The notes under the pieces were generated by a model. That model searched no databases. It was not told the origin of the DNA and was given only the letters and a program-made list of their open reading frames with translations. From Methanorbis rubei (GTDB lineage: Archaea; Halobacteriota; Methanomicrobia; Methanomicrobiales; Methanocorpusculaceae): a stretch of DNA of 64,000 bases. Shown here one piece after another: positions 16,702 through 24,863 of the stretch. The translations under genes and the position numbers were made by a program. The DNA lies in assembly GCF_032714495.1 (NCBI RefSeq), contig NZ_JAWDKB010000001.1, positions 248,001 to 312,000 of the forward strand. Reading direction: 5' to 3'. Each line of letters starts with the position of its first letter. Positions within the stretch are counted from its first letter, which is position 1.

Positions 16702-18621
16702 ATGGAGGATACGAAAACATTCGCAGAGTTCACAATCTCTGGAGAACTTCTTCAGGCGATTGAGGACATGGGATTTGAGGAGCCAACACCGATTCAGGCA
16801 ATGGCTATTCCGCAGATTCTTGAGGGGAACGATGTAACAGGGCAGGCTCAGACGGGTACGGGGAAAACGGCGGCGTTCGGGATTCCAATTATCGAGAGAC
16901 TTGATCCGGCGAATAAAAGGGTACAGGCATTAGTACTTTCACCCACGAGGGAACTTGCAATACAGACGGCCGAGGAGTTTTCCCGGCTGATGAAATATAA
17001 ACAGGGACTCAGTGTGGTTCCGATTTACGGCGGACAGCCGATTGATCGGCAGCTTAAGGTGCTCCGCGGATCTGTTCAGGTTGTTATCGGAACCCCCGGA
17101 AGAGTTATTGATCACTTAAAGCGTGGAACACTGAACGTTGATTCGGTCAGAATGTTCGTGCTTGATGAAGCAGACCAGATGCTTGACATGGGTTTCCGTG
17201 AGGATATTGAGGAGATCTTCCACAATACGCCGGAAGACCGCCAGACAATTCTGTTCTCGGCAACCATGCCGGCACCGATTCTGGACATCACCCGCAGATT
17301 CCAGCGCGACCCGCAGTTTGTGAAGATCACGCGCCGCGAACTGACGGTTCCGCAGATCGAGCAGACCTACATTGAGATCCGCGAGCGCGACAAGCTTGAG
17401 GCACTCAGCCGACTGCTGGATATGAACAATCCGGAACTCGCTCTGGTGTTCTGTAACACCAAGAGAACGGTTGACGATCTGATGAGCAGACTCCAGGCAC
17501 GCGGCTACTTTGTTGAAGCCCTGCACGGAGACATGAAACAGATGCAGCGCGACCGCGTCATGGCACGCTTCCGCGCAGGATCGATTGATGTTCTGATCGC
17601 AACCGATGTTGCGGCACGCGGTATCGATGTCGATGACGTTGATATGGTGTTCAATTATGATGTTCCGCAGGATGTGGAGTACTATGTGCACCGCATCGGC
17701 AGAACCGGTCGTGCAGGCAGAGCCGGCAAGTCGGTGACGTTTGTGTCTCCGCGTGAGATCTACAAGCTCCGCGATATTCAGCGGTATGCAAAGATCACGA
17801 TTGCAAAGACACCTCTGCCGTCGCTTGACGATGTTGCCGAGATGAAGATGCAGGTGTTCCTTGATAAGGTCAGAACTGTTATCACAGCAGGAAACCTTGA
17901 GAAGTATCTGCCGATGGTTGAGCAGCTGCTCGAGACCGAGGACGAGGCCGAGATTACAAGCATCGAAGTCGCGGCAGCGCTTCTGAAGATGCACCTTGAT
18001 ACCGGCAAGAACGGTTCATCCGAGTCCGGCGAAACTGCATCCTATGCAGCAGCTCCGGCTGGAGAGCCGGGTTCATTTGAAAATACCGGCGCAGAGTCCG
18101 GTATGGTCAGATTCAGAATCACGCTTGGAAAGAATCAGCAGATCCGGCCAAAGGATATCGTCGGCGCGTTTGCAGGCGAGTGTAATATCCCGGGAAGCTG
18201 TATCGGCAGAATCGATCTCTACGGCAACTACTCGTTTGTGGAAGTTCCGCTCGAACACGCGACGACTGTTCTCAACACGATGAGCCAGAAGACGATCCGC
18301 GGTCAGGAGCTTGAGATTCAGACGGCAACGCCGAGATCAGAACGTGAGGAAGAGGAGAAGGAACGCAGCCGTTCTTTCCGCAGCAATGACCGCGGCGGAG
18401 ACCGCAGACCAAGCGGCAATGGCAACAGCCGCGGAGGCTACGGTAACCGCAATGGCGGCGGCGGAGGCAATTATCGCTCAGGCGGAGACCGCCGCGGCGG
18501 TAATGGCGGAGGCTACGGCAACCGTAACGGCGGCGGCGGCAACTATCGCTCAGGCGGAGACCGCCGCGGCAGTAGTGGTGGAAGCGACCGTAGAATGTAC
18601 GGCAGCGACGACGACTACTAA
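16702..18621 (+). CDS. DEAD-box RNA helicase with DbpA-like RNA-binding domain and RGG tail
   Basis: 639 residues from ATG 16702 (MEDTKTFAEF). The helicase core spans about 1-380: Q motif PTPIQAMAIPQ, motif I AQTGTGKT, Ia PTRELA, II VLDEADQM, III SAT, VI HRIGRTGRAGR. A linker with acidic and AA-rich parts follows. Residues about 468-545 (VRFRITLGKNQQIRPKDIVG to IRGQELEIQT) match the DbpA/CsdA RNA-binding domain of cold-shock helicases. The last 80 residues are Arg/Gly/Asn-rich RGG/GGNYRSGGDRR repeats encoded by near-identical DNA units (about 18415-18580). It probably unwinds structured RNA or assists ribosome assembly at low temperature. It is divergent from the DUF362 gene. Confidence 0.93.
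   Translation: MEDTKTFAEFTISGELLQAIEDMGFEEPTPIQAMAIPQILEGNDVTGQAQTGTGKTAAFGIPIIERLDPANKRVQALVLSPTRELAIQTAEEFSRLMKYKQGLSVVPIYGGQPIDRQLKVLRGSVQVVIGTPGRVIDHLKRGTLNVDSVRMFVLDEADQMLDMGFREDIEEIFHNTPEDRQTILFSATMPAPILDITRRFQRDPQFVKITRRELTVPQIEQTYIEIRERDKLEALSRLLDMNNPELALVFCNTKRTVDDLMSRLQARGYFVEALHGDMKQMQRDRVMARFRAGSIDVLIATDVAARGIDVDDVDMVFNYDVPQDVEYYVHRIGRTGRAGRAGKSVTFVSPREIYKLRDIQRYAKITIAKTPLPSLDDVAEMKMQVFLDKVRTVITAGNLEKYLPMVEQLLETEDEAEITSIEVAAALLKMHLDTGKNGSSESGETASYAAAPAGEPGSFENTGAESGMVRFRITLGKNQQIRPKDIVGAFAGECNIPGSCIGRIDLYGNYSFVEVPLEHATTVLNTMSQKTIRGQELEIQTATPRSEREEEEKERSRSFRSNDRGGDRRPSGNGNSRGGYGNRNGGGGGNYRSGGDRRGGNGGGYGNRNGGGGNYRSGGDRRGSSGGSDRRMYGSDDDY
18415..18580 (+). repeat. In-gene repeats encoding the RGG tail
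   Basis: Tandem near-identical units of about 70 nt encode GGYGNRNGGGG followed by NYRSGGDRRG, present in two to three imperfect copies. The DNA similarity suggests recent slippage or duplication inside the coding sequence. Confidence 0.7.
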
Positions 18622-18626
18622 CTCCC

Positions 18627-18633
18627 TTTTTTT
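18627..18633 (+). terminator. T-tract after helicase gene
   Basis: Seven T residues begin 6 nt after the helicase stop codon. Confidence 0.4.
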
Positions 18634-18721
18634 AGATTGATCTATTTCAATTCACGAATAAAGATGTAAAATCTGTTCGAGCACTAGCTTTATCCGTTTG
18701 ACAGCCAAGAGATACTGTACA

Positions 18722-18874
18722 ATGGTCGTCGAACATATCTGCGGTTTCAAAAAAGAGATCTTTTGCCGGGAGTGCGGGACCGAACTTATTCAGAACTCGC
18801 GCGGACAGTTGATGTGCCCGAAGTGCAACCGCCGTCCGGCAATTCTCTGTCCCCAGTGCGGCAGGCTCTGGTAA
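18722..18874 (+). CDS. 50-residue zinc-ribbon protein
   Basis: ATG 18722 to TAA 18874 encodes MVVEHICGFKKEIFCRECGT and ends CPQCGRLW. It has three CxxC knuckles (C15-C18, C32-C35, C43-C46) plus C7, enough for one or two zinc sites. Length and composition resemble the tiny zinc-ribbon proteins typical of archaea. It converges with the next zinc-ribbon gene (stops 2 nt apart). TTTATC near 18690 may be its TATA box. Function unknown; RNA or protein binding is plausible. Confidence 0.75.
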   Translation: MVVEHICGFKKEIFCRECGTELIQNSRGQLMCPKCNRRPAILCPQCGRLW

Positions 18875-18876
18875 CG

Positions 18877-19149
18877 TTATGCGGCTGACATCAGCCAGGC
18901 AAGATATTTTTCCCGGATCAGATTTACTTCTGTAGGCGTGAGGTCAAGCCGTCCGCTTCGGTACAGATATCTTTCCACCTCTTTTATCAGAATTTCAGCC
19001 TGGGAAAAATCATCCACTTCCAAGTAGACCGGAACTTTATCAACCGTTATCACTTCCCCGCAGACCGGGCAGAGCTTCCACTTACCGTACTGATCCGTAT
19101 AGGTGAACTGGTAGCAGCCCGGGCAGCGGATAACGCGATACGTGCTCAT
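18877..19149 (-). CDS. DUF1922-like zinc-ribbon protein
   Basis: 90 residues. CPGCYQFTYTDQYGKWKLCPVC gives two CxxC knuckles 14 residues apart, followed by a strand and DDFSQAEILIKEVERYLY. The layout (ribbon, then a xDDFxxA-helix) resembles DUF1922 proteins of methanogens. The C-terminal LTPTEVNLIREKYLAWLMSA is an extra helix. Function unknown. It is tail-to-tail with the 50-residue zinc ribbon; the region upstream of its start is the 410-bp gap with TGTAGCCG repeats. Confidence 0.75.
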   Translation of the reverse strand: MSTYRVIRCPGCYQFTYTDQYGKWKLCPVCGEVITVDKVPVYLEVDDFSQAEILIKEVERYLYRSGRLDLTPTEVNLIREKYLAWLMSAA

Positions 19150-19241
19150 GCGGATATATCAGTTGATTGACGTGAACCGTAAAAAAAGTATCTCTCCGGG
19201 AGGTTTTGGATTTTTCTTCATGGAAAAATTTCTGACAAAAC

Positions 19242-19492
19242 TGTAACCGCACATGCGGCTACAAAAAAATCGATGAATTATCCTTCAAACGAAAAACAAA
19301 CAGGATATATTTGGTTTTACCAGAAGTGTAGCCGATGTAGCCGGTAAATCAGTACTCTCTATTCAGAAAAATTCAACTAAAAACAACAATAGCAAACCAT
19401 CGGCTACAAAAAACATAAAACCTCTGAAACGGAATTATTCTCAAAATTAATCCTGAAAAATGCTCGAATTTGTAGCCGCATGGTGCGGCTAC
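19242..19492. repeat. Cluster of TGTAGCCG inverted repeats
   Basis: Within the 410-bp gene-free stretch 19150-19559 there are three paired elements. TGTAACCGCA-CA-TGCGGCTACA is near 19241-19262. TGTAGCCGATG (about 19328) is matched by CATCGGCTACA about 60 nt later (about 19399). TGTAGCCGCA-TGG-TGCGGCTACA is at 19470-19492. The spacer is AT-rich with no ORF. The last pair is about 35 nt upstream of the cofE TATA box. It could be an operator array or a small palindromic element. Confidence 0.6.
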
Positions 19493-19527
19493 ATTAGAGG
19501 CAACGTGAGCCGTCACAAAACGCCGAC

Positions 19528-19536
19528 TTTATAATC
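19528..19536 (+). promoter_or_regulatory. TATA box of cofE
   Basis: TTTATAATC lies 24-32 nt upstream of the cofE ATG (19560); no Shine-Dalgarno sequence is present, so the transcript is probably leaderless. Confidence 0.55.
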
Positions 19537-19559
19537 ACACAGATGCATAATTTCAGATA

Positions 19560-20297
19560 ATGTCAGTTCAGGTAACCGGAGTTACGGGAGTTCCGATCAT
19601 CCAAAAAGGTGATGATCTTCCATCAATAATCTGCGCAAACACCAGTTTCACAGACGGAGACATCATCTGCGTCGCCTCCACCATCGTATCAAAATCTAAG
19701 GGATACACCCATGCCCTTGACAGCATCACTCCTTCAGCTGATGCCAAGAGAATCGCAGCAAAGACCAAGGAAGACCCGCGGTTCGTGCAGGCAGTCCTTG
19801 ACTCATCCTCAGACATCATCATCGAATATCCGTTCATCCTCTCGGAACTACCGTTCGGGCACATTGGCGTGCGGGCAGGTGTTGACAACAGCAACATCGA
19901 AGGAGAAAACATCATCGTACTGCCCAAAGACCCGATGGGAGAGGCAAAAGAGATCAAAGATACAATCTACAAAATCTGCGGTAAACATATCGGCGTTATC
20001 GTCACCGACACCTGCGGGCGTGCGTTCCGCCGCGGTCAGACCGGCAACGCCATCGGCTGGGCAGGCATGACAGCAATCCGCGACTTCCGCGGAGACCACG
20101 ACCTCTTCGGTCTCGAACTTGAGATCACCGAAGAAGCAGTTGTTGACGAGATTGCAGCCTTCTCCAACTTCATCATGGGCGAAAGCAACAACGGTGTTCC
20201 GGTCGTCAAGTTCTCGGGCTGCGAGACCTGGAAGGGTCACGACTCCCTCTACTTCACCAAAGAAGAGGATCTTATCCGCAAATCCCTCCAGAAATAA
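19560..20297 (+). CDS. cofE: Coenzyme F420-0:L-glutamate ligase
   Basis: 245 residues, the usual CofE length. The enzyme adds gamma-linked glutamates to F420-0 with GTP, the last steps in making F420, the hydride carrier of methanogenesis. Diagnostic parts are VASTIVSKSKGYTHALDSIT, FGHIGVRAGVDNSNIEGENI (broken family motif GxDxSN), VTDTCGRAFRRGQTGNAIGW and MGESNNGVPVVKFSG. It heads a pair with the YbaK-type deacylase 4 nt downstream. Confidence 0.95.
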   Translation: MSVQVTGVTGVPIIQKGDDLPSIICANTSFTDGDIICVASTIVSKSKGYTHALDSITPSADAKRIAAKTKEDPRFVQAVLDSSSDIIIEYPFILSELPFGHIGVRAGVDNSNIEGENIIVLPKDPMGEAKEIKDTIYKICGKHIGVIVTDTCGRAFRRGQTGNAIGWAGMTAIRDFRGDHDLFGLELEITEEAVVDEIAAFSNFIMGESNNGVPVVKFSGCETWKGHDSLYFTKEEDLIRKSLQK

Positions 20298-20301
20298 TAT
20301 C

Positions 20302-20790
20302 ATGAATCCTGAAGACAACGTGTTTGCCCTGCTGGACGGCCAGGACTGCCCCTACACAATAACCCGCCATCCGGTGGCCTACACCTATGAGGACATGGTA
20401 AACCTCGGGGTCACCGAAAAGGGCGAGGTCTGCAAAAATCTTTTTTTACGTGATGCCAAAGGGAGGAGGCACTTCCTCGTGGTCATGTGCGGCAGAAAAT
20501 CTGCGGATCTGAAAGCGCTCGCAGAAAAAATCGGATCAACTGCGTTAAGCTTCGCATCCGAAGAACGCCTGACAAAATATCTGAACCTCTCCCGCGGGGA
20601 AGTCACGCCGTTCGGCACACTCAACGATACAGAATCCGCAGTCGAGGTGGTGTTTGACGCAGATCTGAAGAAAACTCCCTGTATTGGCATTCACCCGAAC
20701 ACGAATACGATTACCGTCTGGATTGCGTATGAGGATGTTAAAAAAATCGTCAACGATCACGGCAACCAGATTACCGAAATAGAAATATAA
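20302..20790 (+). CDS. YbaK/ProX-type aminoacyl-tRNA deacylase
   Basis: 162 residues from ATG 20302 (MNPEDNVFALLDGQDCPYTI). YbaK/EbsC fold: YTITRHPVAYTYEDMVNLGV at the N-terminus, the conserved Lys in CKNLFLRDAKGRRHFLVVMC, and YLNLSRGEVTPFGTLND, a motif of the ProX group that hydrolyses Ala-tRNA(Pro). The role is most likely trans-editing of misacylated tRNA. It follows cofE by 4 nt. A longer upstream reading lies inside cofE and is rejected. Confidence 0.88.
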   Translation: MNPEDNVFALLDGQDCPYTITRHPVAYTYEDMVNLGVTEKGEVCKNLFLRDAKGRRHFLVVMCGRKSADLKALAEKIGSTALSFASEERLTKYLNLSRGEVTPFGTLNDTESAVEVVFDADLKKTPCIGIHPNTNTITVWIAYEDVKKIVNDHGNQITEIEI

Positions 20791-20856
20791 CTAAAAAAAC
20801 AAATGCTGTCTTGTGACAGCACAATATCCTGCAGGTTTTTTCTCGCTAAACCTGTG

Positions 20857-21015
20857 TTAGAAGAACAGGTTCAGCAGGTATATTGCTACACCGACAGCCG
20901 CCGCAACAATCAGCACGGTCTTTGGACCGATGTGGACTGCTTTCCGGTTGTCAGCGTCATAATATGTGACAAGACCTGCGGATGAACTTAATCCTCTGCC
21001 CGACTTCTTTGCCAT
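20857..21015 (-). CDS. Preprotein translocase subunit Sec61beta
   Basis: 52 residues, too short for most gene callers: MAKKSGRGLSSSAGLVTYYD at the N-terminus, one C-terminal membrane helix (TVLIVAAAVGVAIYLLNLFF), and between them the conserved AVHIGPKTVL. This is the archaeal Sec61beta/SecG-like tail-anchored subunit of the SecYE translocon. ATG at 21015 on the minus strand, TAA at 20857. It is convergent with the deacylase gene and divergent from the amidohydrolase, so it is monocistronic. Confidence 0.9.
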   Translation of the reverse strand: MAKKSGRGLSSSAGLVTYYDADNRKAVHIGPKTVLIVAAAVGVAIYLLNLFF

Positions 21016-21068
21016 ACCATATTATGTTCCCGCTCTAAACATATAAATGAAGAGGAGTATCTGCAGGC

Positions 21069-22100
21069 ATGCTAAACAAAGAACTTCAGGGACTCGCATT
21101 CTGCGGCGATACGTTTACGCCGCGCAATGTATCGATCGTAATTGAGCAGGGAGTTATTACAGAGATAGCGGATCTGGCAAAGCCTGCAAGGCAGTGGATT
21201 ATTCCTTCATTTTTCAATGCCCACACGCATATTGCAGATACGGTCGCGATGGATACTCAGGTTGCGGGAAGAACGATCTCGGAGCTTGTCGCTCCGCCCA
21301 ACGGTCTCAAGCATCAGATTCTGAACAAAACTTCAGACGACTCCCTCGTCTGCGCGATGCAGGAGACGATGTCATTTATGCATGCGACCGGCACGACCGG
21401 TTTTGCCGAGTTCAGAGAGGGAGGAAAGCATGGCGTGGATCTTTTTTCCCAAGCAAAATCAGAAATATCATCAGTAGTATTCGGCAGAGACGGCGGCGAG
21501 TTTATCGCAGAGGGTCTCGGGCTGAGCAGTGCAAAGAACCGCGAGTCTGATCTCTCTCAAGTCGAAAAAGCACGCGCTGCGGGGAAAAAAATCGCGATTC
21601 ATGCGGGAGAGGCCGGAATCGGAGACATCGATGATGCATTTGCGCTGGAGCCGGACCTCATCATCCATGCGACGTTTTTTGAACACAAACATATTAGGCA
21701 GGCAGCTGACGAAAATATTCCGCTGGTGGTGTGTCCGAGGTCCAACTGGATTCTTGGCGGGACTAACGACTCGTCAAGACCGCCGGTGAGAAAAATGCTG
21801 GACGCGGGATGCACGCTCTGGCTTGGTACTGATAATGTGATGTTTGTTCCTCCTGACATGTTTGCCGAATGTGCATTTTTGACAACAGTCTACAAGACGA
21901 CTCCTGAAGAAACGCTTCGGATGGCAACCGGAGGGGCGGCACTTCTGGGCCGTCGCGGCGTTTTGGATGTTGGGGAACCTGCGGATTTTATCTGTCTTGA
22001 TCCCGGGTATGTGAATAAGTGGACGCAGTGTCCGGCTCTCTCGTTATTTTCCCGTCTTGGAAGCAGAGCGGTTCGGTGCGTGCATGCGAGTATGCGATAA
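21069..22100 (+). CDS. Amidohydrolase family protein
   Basis: 343 residues of the metal-dependent amidohydrolase superfamily, chlorohydrolase/cytosine-deaminase branch. The HxH motif is H52-H54 in NAHTHIAD. Further metal ligands are the His in IHAGEAG and a second His in IIHATFFEHKH, and the Asp in LWLGTDNVM. The N-terminal beta strands (FCGDTFTPRNVSIVIEQGVI) and C-terminal GEPADFICLDPG form the composite beta sandwich. The product is shorter than typical family members (about 400-450), mainly in the N-terminal part. Substrate unknown, likely a purine- or pterin-like ring. Start at ATG 21069; a family-A repeat begins 13 nt after the stop. Confidence 0.85.
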   Translation: MLNKELQGLAFCGDTFTPRNVSIVIEQGVITEIADLAKPARQWIIPSFFNAHTHIADTVAMDTQVAGRTISELVAPPNGLKHQILNKTSDDSLVCAMQETMSFMHATGTTGFAEFREGGKHGVDLFSQAKSEISSVVFGRDGGEFIAEGLGLSSAKNRESDLSQVEKARAAGKKIAIHAGEAGIGDIDDAFALEPDLIIHATFFEHKHIRQAADENIPLVVCPRSNWILGGTNDSSRPPVRKMLDAGCTLWLGTDNVMFVPPDMFAECAFLTTVYKTTPEETLRMATGGAALLGRRGVLDVGEPADFICLDPGYVNKWTQCPALSLFSRLGSRAVRCVHASMR

Positions 22101-22112
22101 CCAGAGTATCAA

Positions 22113-22250
22113 AAACGCGAATCCCGCGAATAAAAAATCGCCAATGGCGATTTTTAAAATTATAGTAATATTATTTATTTTCACACAGATTTTTCCGCCT
22201 TGAAAAATGAAAATAATTTTTCATTCGCGCTATTCGTGCTATTCGCGTTT
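22113..22250. repeat. Intergenic repeat family A, copy A4
   Basis: Arms AAACGCGAATCCCGCGAATA and TATTCGTGCTATTCGCGTTT enclose one inner TCGCCAATGGCGA hairpin (near 22137) and an AT-rich spacer. There is no inserted module. It lies in tandem between the amidohydrolase and the first stress-protein gene. Confidence 0.85.
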
Positions 22251-22305
22251 CAAAATTAGATCATCCGAGGATTATTTATCCTATCAACACGAGAGTAAAA
22301 TAATT

Positions 22306-22722
22306 ATGTTTACCAGAATTCTTGTGGCACTGGACGGCTCTGAGATCAGCCGTCTGGCATTTACCCGGGCGATAGAGTTTGCAAAAGAAGATTCTGCAGA
22401 ACTCCACGCAGTTGTGGTCGTGAACTCTCCGCACATATGGAAAGACGATAGTCCGGCGAATCAGACCAAGTCAGAGGCGGATGCAAAGACCCTGCTCGAC
22501 GAGATCGAAGCACGCACCAAAGAGGCAAACCTGAAGTTCGTGCCGCATCTTGTCTCCGGCCATCCGGGAGACCGCATCGTCTCCATTGCTGACGAAATCG
22601 ATGCCGACCTGATCGTAATCGGATCCCTTGGCAAATCCCATCTCGACCGGCTGCTGCTTGGCAGCGTCTCCTCATATGTGACCCAGTACAGCAAAAGAAA
22701 CATCATTGTCATTCGCAACTGA
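22306..22722 (+). CDS. Universal stress protein (UspA family), copy 1
   Basis: 138 residues from ATG 22306 (MFTRILVALDGSEISRLAFT). ATP-binding form: the motif G-x2-G-x9-G-S is present in IGSLGKSHLDRLLLGSVSS, plus the Asp of ALDGS at the start. Universal stress proteins bind ATP and act in stress or energy signalling; direct activity is unclear. It is followed 82 nt later by a paralogue with about half identical residues, so the pair is a tandem duplication. Confidence 0.92.
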   Translation: MFTRILVALDGSEISRLAFTRAIEFAKEDSAELHAVVVVNSPHIWKDDSPANQTKSEADAKTLLDEIEARTKEANLKFVPHLVSGHPGDRIVSIADEIDADLIVIGSLGKSHLDRLLLGSVSSYVTQYSKRNIIVIRN

Positions 22723-22804
22723 CAAAATCACTCTGCCTGCTCCAAACTCTTTTTAAGTTTGAAGCTGATATGTAACATAACGACAAATAGGAGGTATTCA
22801 AGTC

Positions 22805-23233
22805 ATGTTTTCCAAAATACTTGTAGCAATAGACGGATCTGAAATCAGCCGCCGTGCATTCACACGGGGAATCGATCTTGCAAAACAGAGTAAAGCAGAG
22901 CTTCACGTCATCTATGTAATCGAGTCCGGCATCGTCAGCCCAGCACCGGTCGACACCACCTGGGAACTGATCTACGAAAGATTCGAGAAAGAGGGCCACG
23001 AGGTCATCACCGAACTCGTGGAGGACGCAAAGAAAAAGGGCATCACCGTTGAGCCGCACATTGAGGCGGGCCATGCGGGCGACACCATCCTTGACACCGC
23101 TGAAAAAGTCGGTGCTGACTTAATCATCATCGGCTCCCTCGGCAAATCCAAACTTGACCGGCTGCTGCTCGGCAGTGTGTCCACCTATGTGGTCAACTAC
23201 GGCAAGACCAATGTCATGATCGTGCGGACCTGA
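22805..23233 (+). CDS. Universal stress protein (UspA family), copy 2
   Basis: 142 residues. Same fold and ATP motif as the upstream copy (IGSLGKSKLDRLLLGSVSTY). The middle differs (ESGIVSPAPVDTTWELIYER), so the two have probably diverged in partner or trigger. GGAGGT 9 nt upstream gives a strong ribosome site, unlike the leaderless genes around it. After its stop the 330-bp gap to the CBS gene holds a hairpin CGCAACTG/CAGTTGCG at 23332-23357. Confidence 0.92.
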   Translation: MFSKILVAIDGSEISRRAFTRGIDLAKQSKAELHVIYVIESGIVSPAPVDTTWELIYERFEKEGHEVITELVEDAKKKGITVEPHIEAGHAGDTILDTAEKVGADLIIIGSLGKSKLDRLLLGSVSTYVVNYGKTNVMIVRT

Positions 23234-23331
23234 AGTCTGCATCTTATTTTTTTGATTTCATTCATCCAAAACCTGTTCCATCGAAGATTTCGCAGGAACT
23301 GTGAAAGTTATTCAGGGTATTTTCGTCTGCG

Positions 23332-23357
23332 CGCAACTGTTTTCCTCCTCAGTTGCG
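23332..23357. promoter_or_regulatory. Perfect 8-bp hairpin in the usp-CBS gap
   Basis: CGCAACTG, a 10-nt loop, then CAGTTGCG. No T-tract follows directly, so it is not a plain terminator; a structured RNA or operator is possible. The rest of 23234-23563 shows no ORF. Confidence 0.4.
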
Positions 23358-23514
23358 ACACCTGAGGTACGGAAAGCCGACAGCCGTTTTTTTGTCAATG
23401 CTGACCCAATTAGAGAGAATAATCTTTTTTCCCTACGGCTTCATCTGTTATGCCGGATAGAACGGTTTTTACATGAATAGCCCTAACGTAATTCTAACTT
23501 TTCCACCGGGGAAG

Positions 23515-23532
23515 TGTACTGCCAGCAGTACA
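23515..23532. promoter_or_regulatory. Palindromic operator candidate upstream of CBS gene
   Basis: TGTACTGC-CA-GCAGTACA is a perfect 8-bp inverted repeat with a 2-nt centre, 31 nt before the start codon. This placement is typical of a dimeric repressor site over the transcription start. Confidence 0.55.
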
Positions 23533-23563
23533 GATGAATATTTCCTAAAAGACAGGGAGGTGT

Positions 23564-24427
23564 ATGATGACAACTGAAGAAATGCTAGCGAAAGACTATA
23601 TGACCAAGGACGTCGTGACAGTGGAGATCCCCTCCAGCCGTGATGATGTTCTGCGCATTCTGAAACGCACCGGTATTTCCGGCGTGCCTGTTGTGAAAGG
23701 GGATCAACTTCTTGGAATTGTTACCAGAAAGGATATTCTCCATAATGCGGAGGAGACCCAGGTGGCACTTCTTATGAGCTCGCAGCCGCTGACCATCCGG
23801 CCCGATGCCACGCTTGCCGAAGCAGCCCGGGTCATGACAGAGTTAAACATCCGTCGTCTTCCGGTGGTTGAAGGCAGCCGGCTTGTCGGGCTCCTGAGCG
23901 TTTCTGACCTCGTGAGTGCAGTTGCAAAACTGAACGACAAACGTGAAGTCCGTAATGATTTTGTCGGCGAAGGAACGTTCGCAATCTGGGAAGAGACACC
24001 TCTGCCGGTTGTCGGACGAATCATGGAGCTTGCAAAGGTTGATGCGATGCCGATCTTGAACTCGGAAAACAAACTCACCGGTATCATCTCAGAGCGCGAT
24101 CTTATCCGCTGTTCCAGAATCGAGGACGATGTGCAGACAAGCGACTTCTCGACAGGAACTGATGACGATGAGTGGACCTGGGAAAGTATCCGCGATAACC
24201 ACACGATCTCGTACGGTGTTTCCAAAGTGGAACTCCCCAACCGTCCGGTCAAAGACGTGATGGTAACAAAGGTCATCTCTGTCCCGAACAATGCCGAGAT
24301 CAGCGACTGTGCACTCAAGATGAAACGCGGTCGCGTGGATCAGATGCCTATCATCGACAATGATATGCGGCTGTCAGGCATGCTGTTTGACCGTGATGTG
24401 ATCAAGGCATTATACGAATCTGAATAA
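23564..24427 (+). CDS. Four-CBS-domain protein
   Basis: 287 residues made of two Bateman pairs. CBS1 is about residues 10-65 (MTKDVVTVEIPSS ... GVPVVKGDQLLGIVTRKDIL). CBS2 is 70-128 (LMSSQPLTIRPDATLAEAAR ... RRLPVVEG). CBS3 is 135-190 and CBS4 is 228-285 (VKDVMVTKVISVPNNAEISD ... QMPIIDNDMRLSGMLFDRDV). No other domain is present. Such proteins bind adenosyl ligands (AMP, ATP, SAM, MTA) and regulate partners. GGGAGGTG precedes ATGATG at 23564/23567; either codon may be used. The palindrome at 23515 suggests regulated transcription. Confidence 0.9.
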   Translation: MMTTEEMLAKDYMTKDVVTVEIPSSRDDVLRILKRTGISGVPVVKGDQLLGIVTRKDILHNAEETQVALLMSSQPLTIRPDATLAEAARVMTELNIRRLPVVEGSRLVGLLSVSDLVSAVAKLNDKREVRNDFVGEGTFAIWEETPLPVVGRIMELAKVDAMPILNSENKLTGIISERDLIRCSRIEDDVQTSDFSTGTDDDEWTWESIRDNHTISYGVSKVELPNRPVKDVMVTKVISVPNNAEISDCALKMKRGRVDQMPIIDNDMRLSGMLFDRDVIKALYESE

Positions 24428-24507
24428 TCCCCTCCAAATTTTTGTCACTTTTTTTTCTTTGATCCTCAAAGAGAAATTATATTAAGGCGCTTGTCCTACG
24501 AGATAGT

Positions 24508-24777
24508 ATGGCAAAACCAGTATTATACGATTTCTTTGCAACCTGGTGCGGTCCCTGCAGAATCCAGGGTCCGATCATTGAAGATGTTGCAGCAAAAATG
24601 GGCGACAAGGTTGATGTGAAGAAGGTGGATGTGGATCAGTTCCCGGATCTCGCAAACAAATACCAGATCAGTGTTGTCCCGACGCTTGTCATCGAAAAGG
24701 ACGGCAAGATGGTTCACCGCCTTGAGGGGGTCACCGATGCCGCCCGCCTTGAGTCGCTGTTAAAGCCGCTGCTCTGA
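24508..24777 (+). CDS. Thioredoxin
   Basis: 89 residues, short for a thioredoxin but complete: active site WCGPC at 13-17, the cis-Pro in SVVPTLVIEKDGKMV near residue 56 and a C-terminal helix. It reduces protein disulfides. The compact size is that of archaeal glutaredoxin-like thioredoxins such as those of methanococci. It is preceded by an AT-rich TATA-like stretch (TTATATTAAGG) and followed immediately by an 8-T tract. Confidence 0.92.
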   Translation: MAKPVLYDFFATWCGPCRIQGPIIEDVAAKMGDKVDVKKVDVDQFPDLANKYQISVVPTLVIEKDGKMVHRLEGVTDAARLESLLKPLL

Positions 24778-24779
24778 TC

Positions 24780-24787
24780 TTTTTTTT
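24780..24787 (+). terminator. T-tract after thioredoxin gene
   Basis: Eight T residues beginning 3 nt after the stop codon. Confidence 0.45.
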
Positions 24788-24863
24788 CTCATATTTTTTT
24801 GAAATTTTTGCTTTTCTCGTAAATTCGTTTATTGGTGAATACAGTTTGGGATTGATCAGCTCC

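Noticed and set aside
17116-17994. A 292-residue antisense frame inside the helicase gene
   Set aside because: The plus-strand helicase motifs account for the region completely; the antisense product is His/Arg/Cys-rich without structure.
22207-22305. N-terminal extension of the first universal stress gene into repeat A4
   Set aside because: The extra 33 residues would be translated from the repeat arm; ATG 22306 matches the family start.
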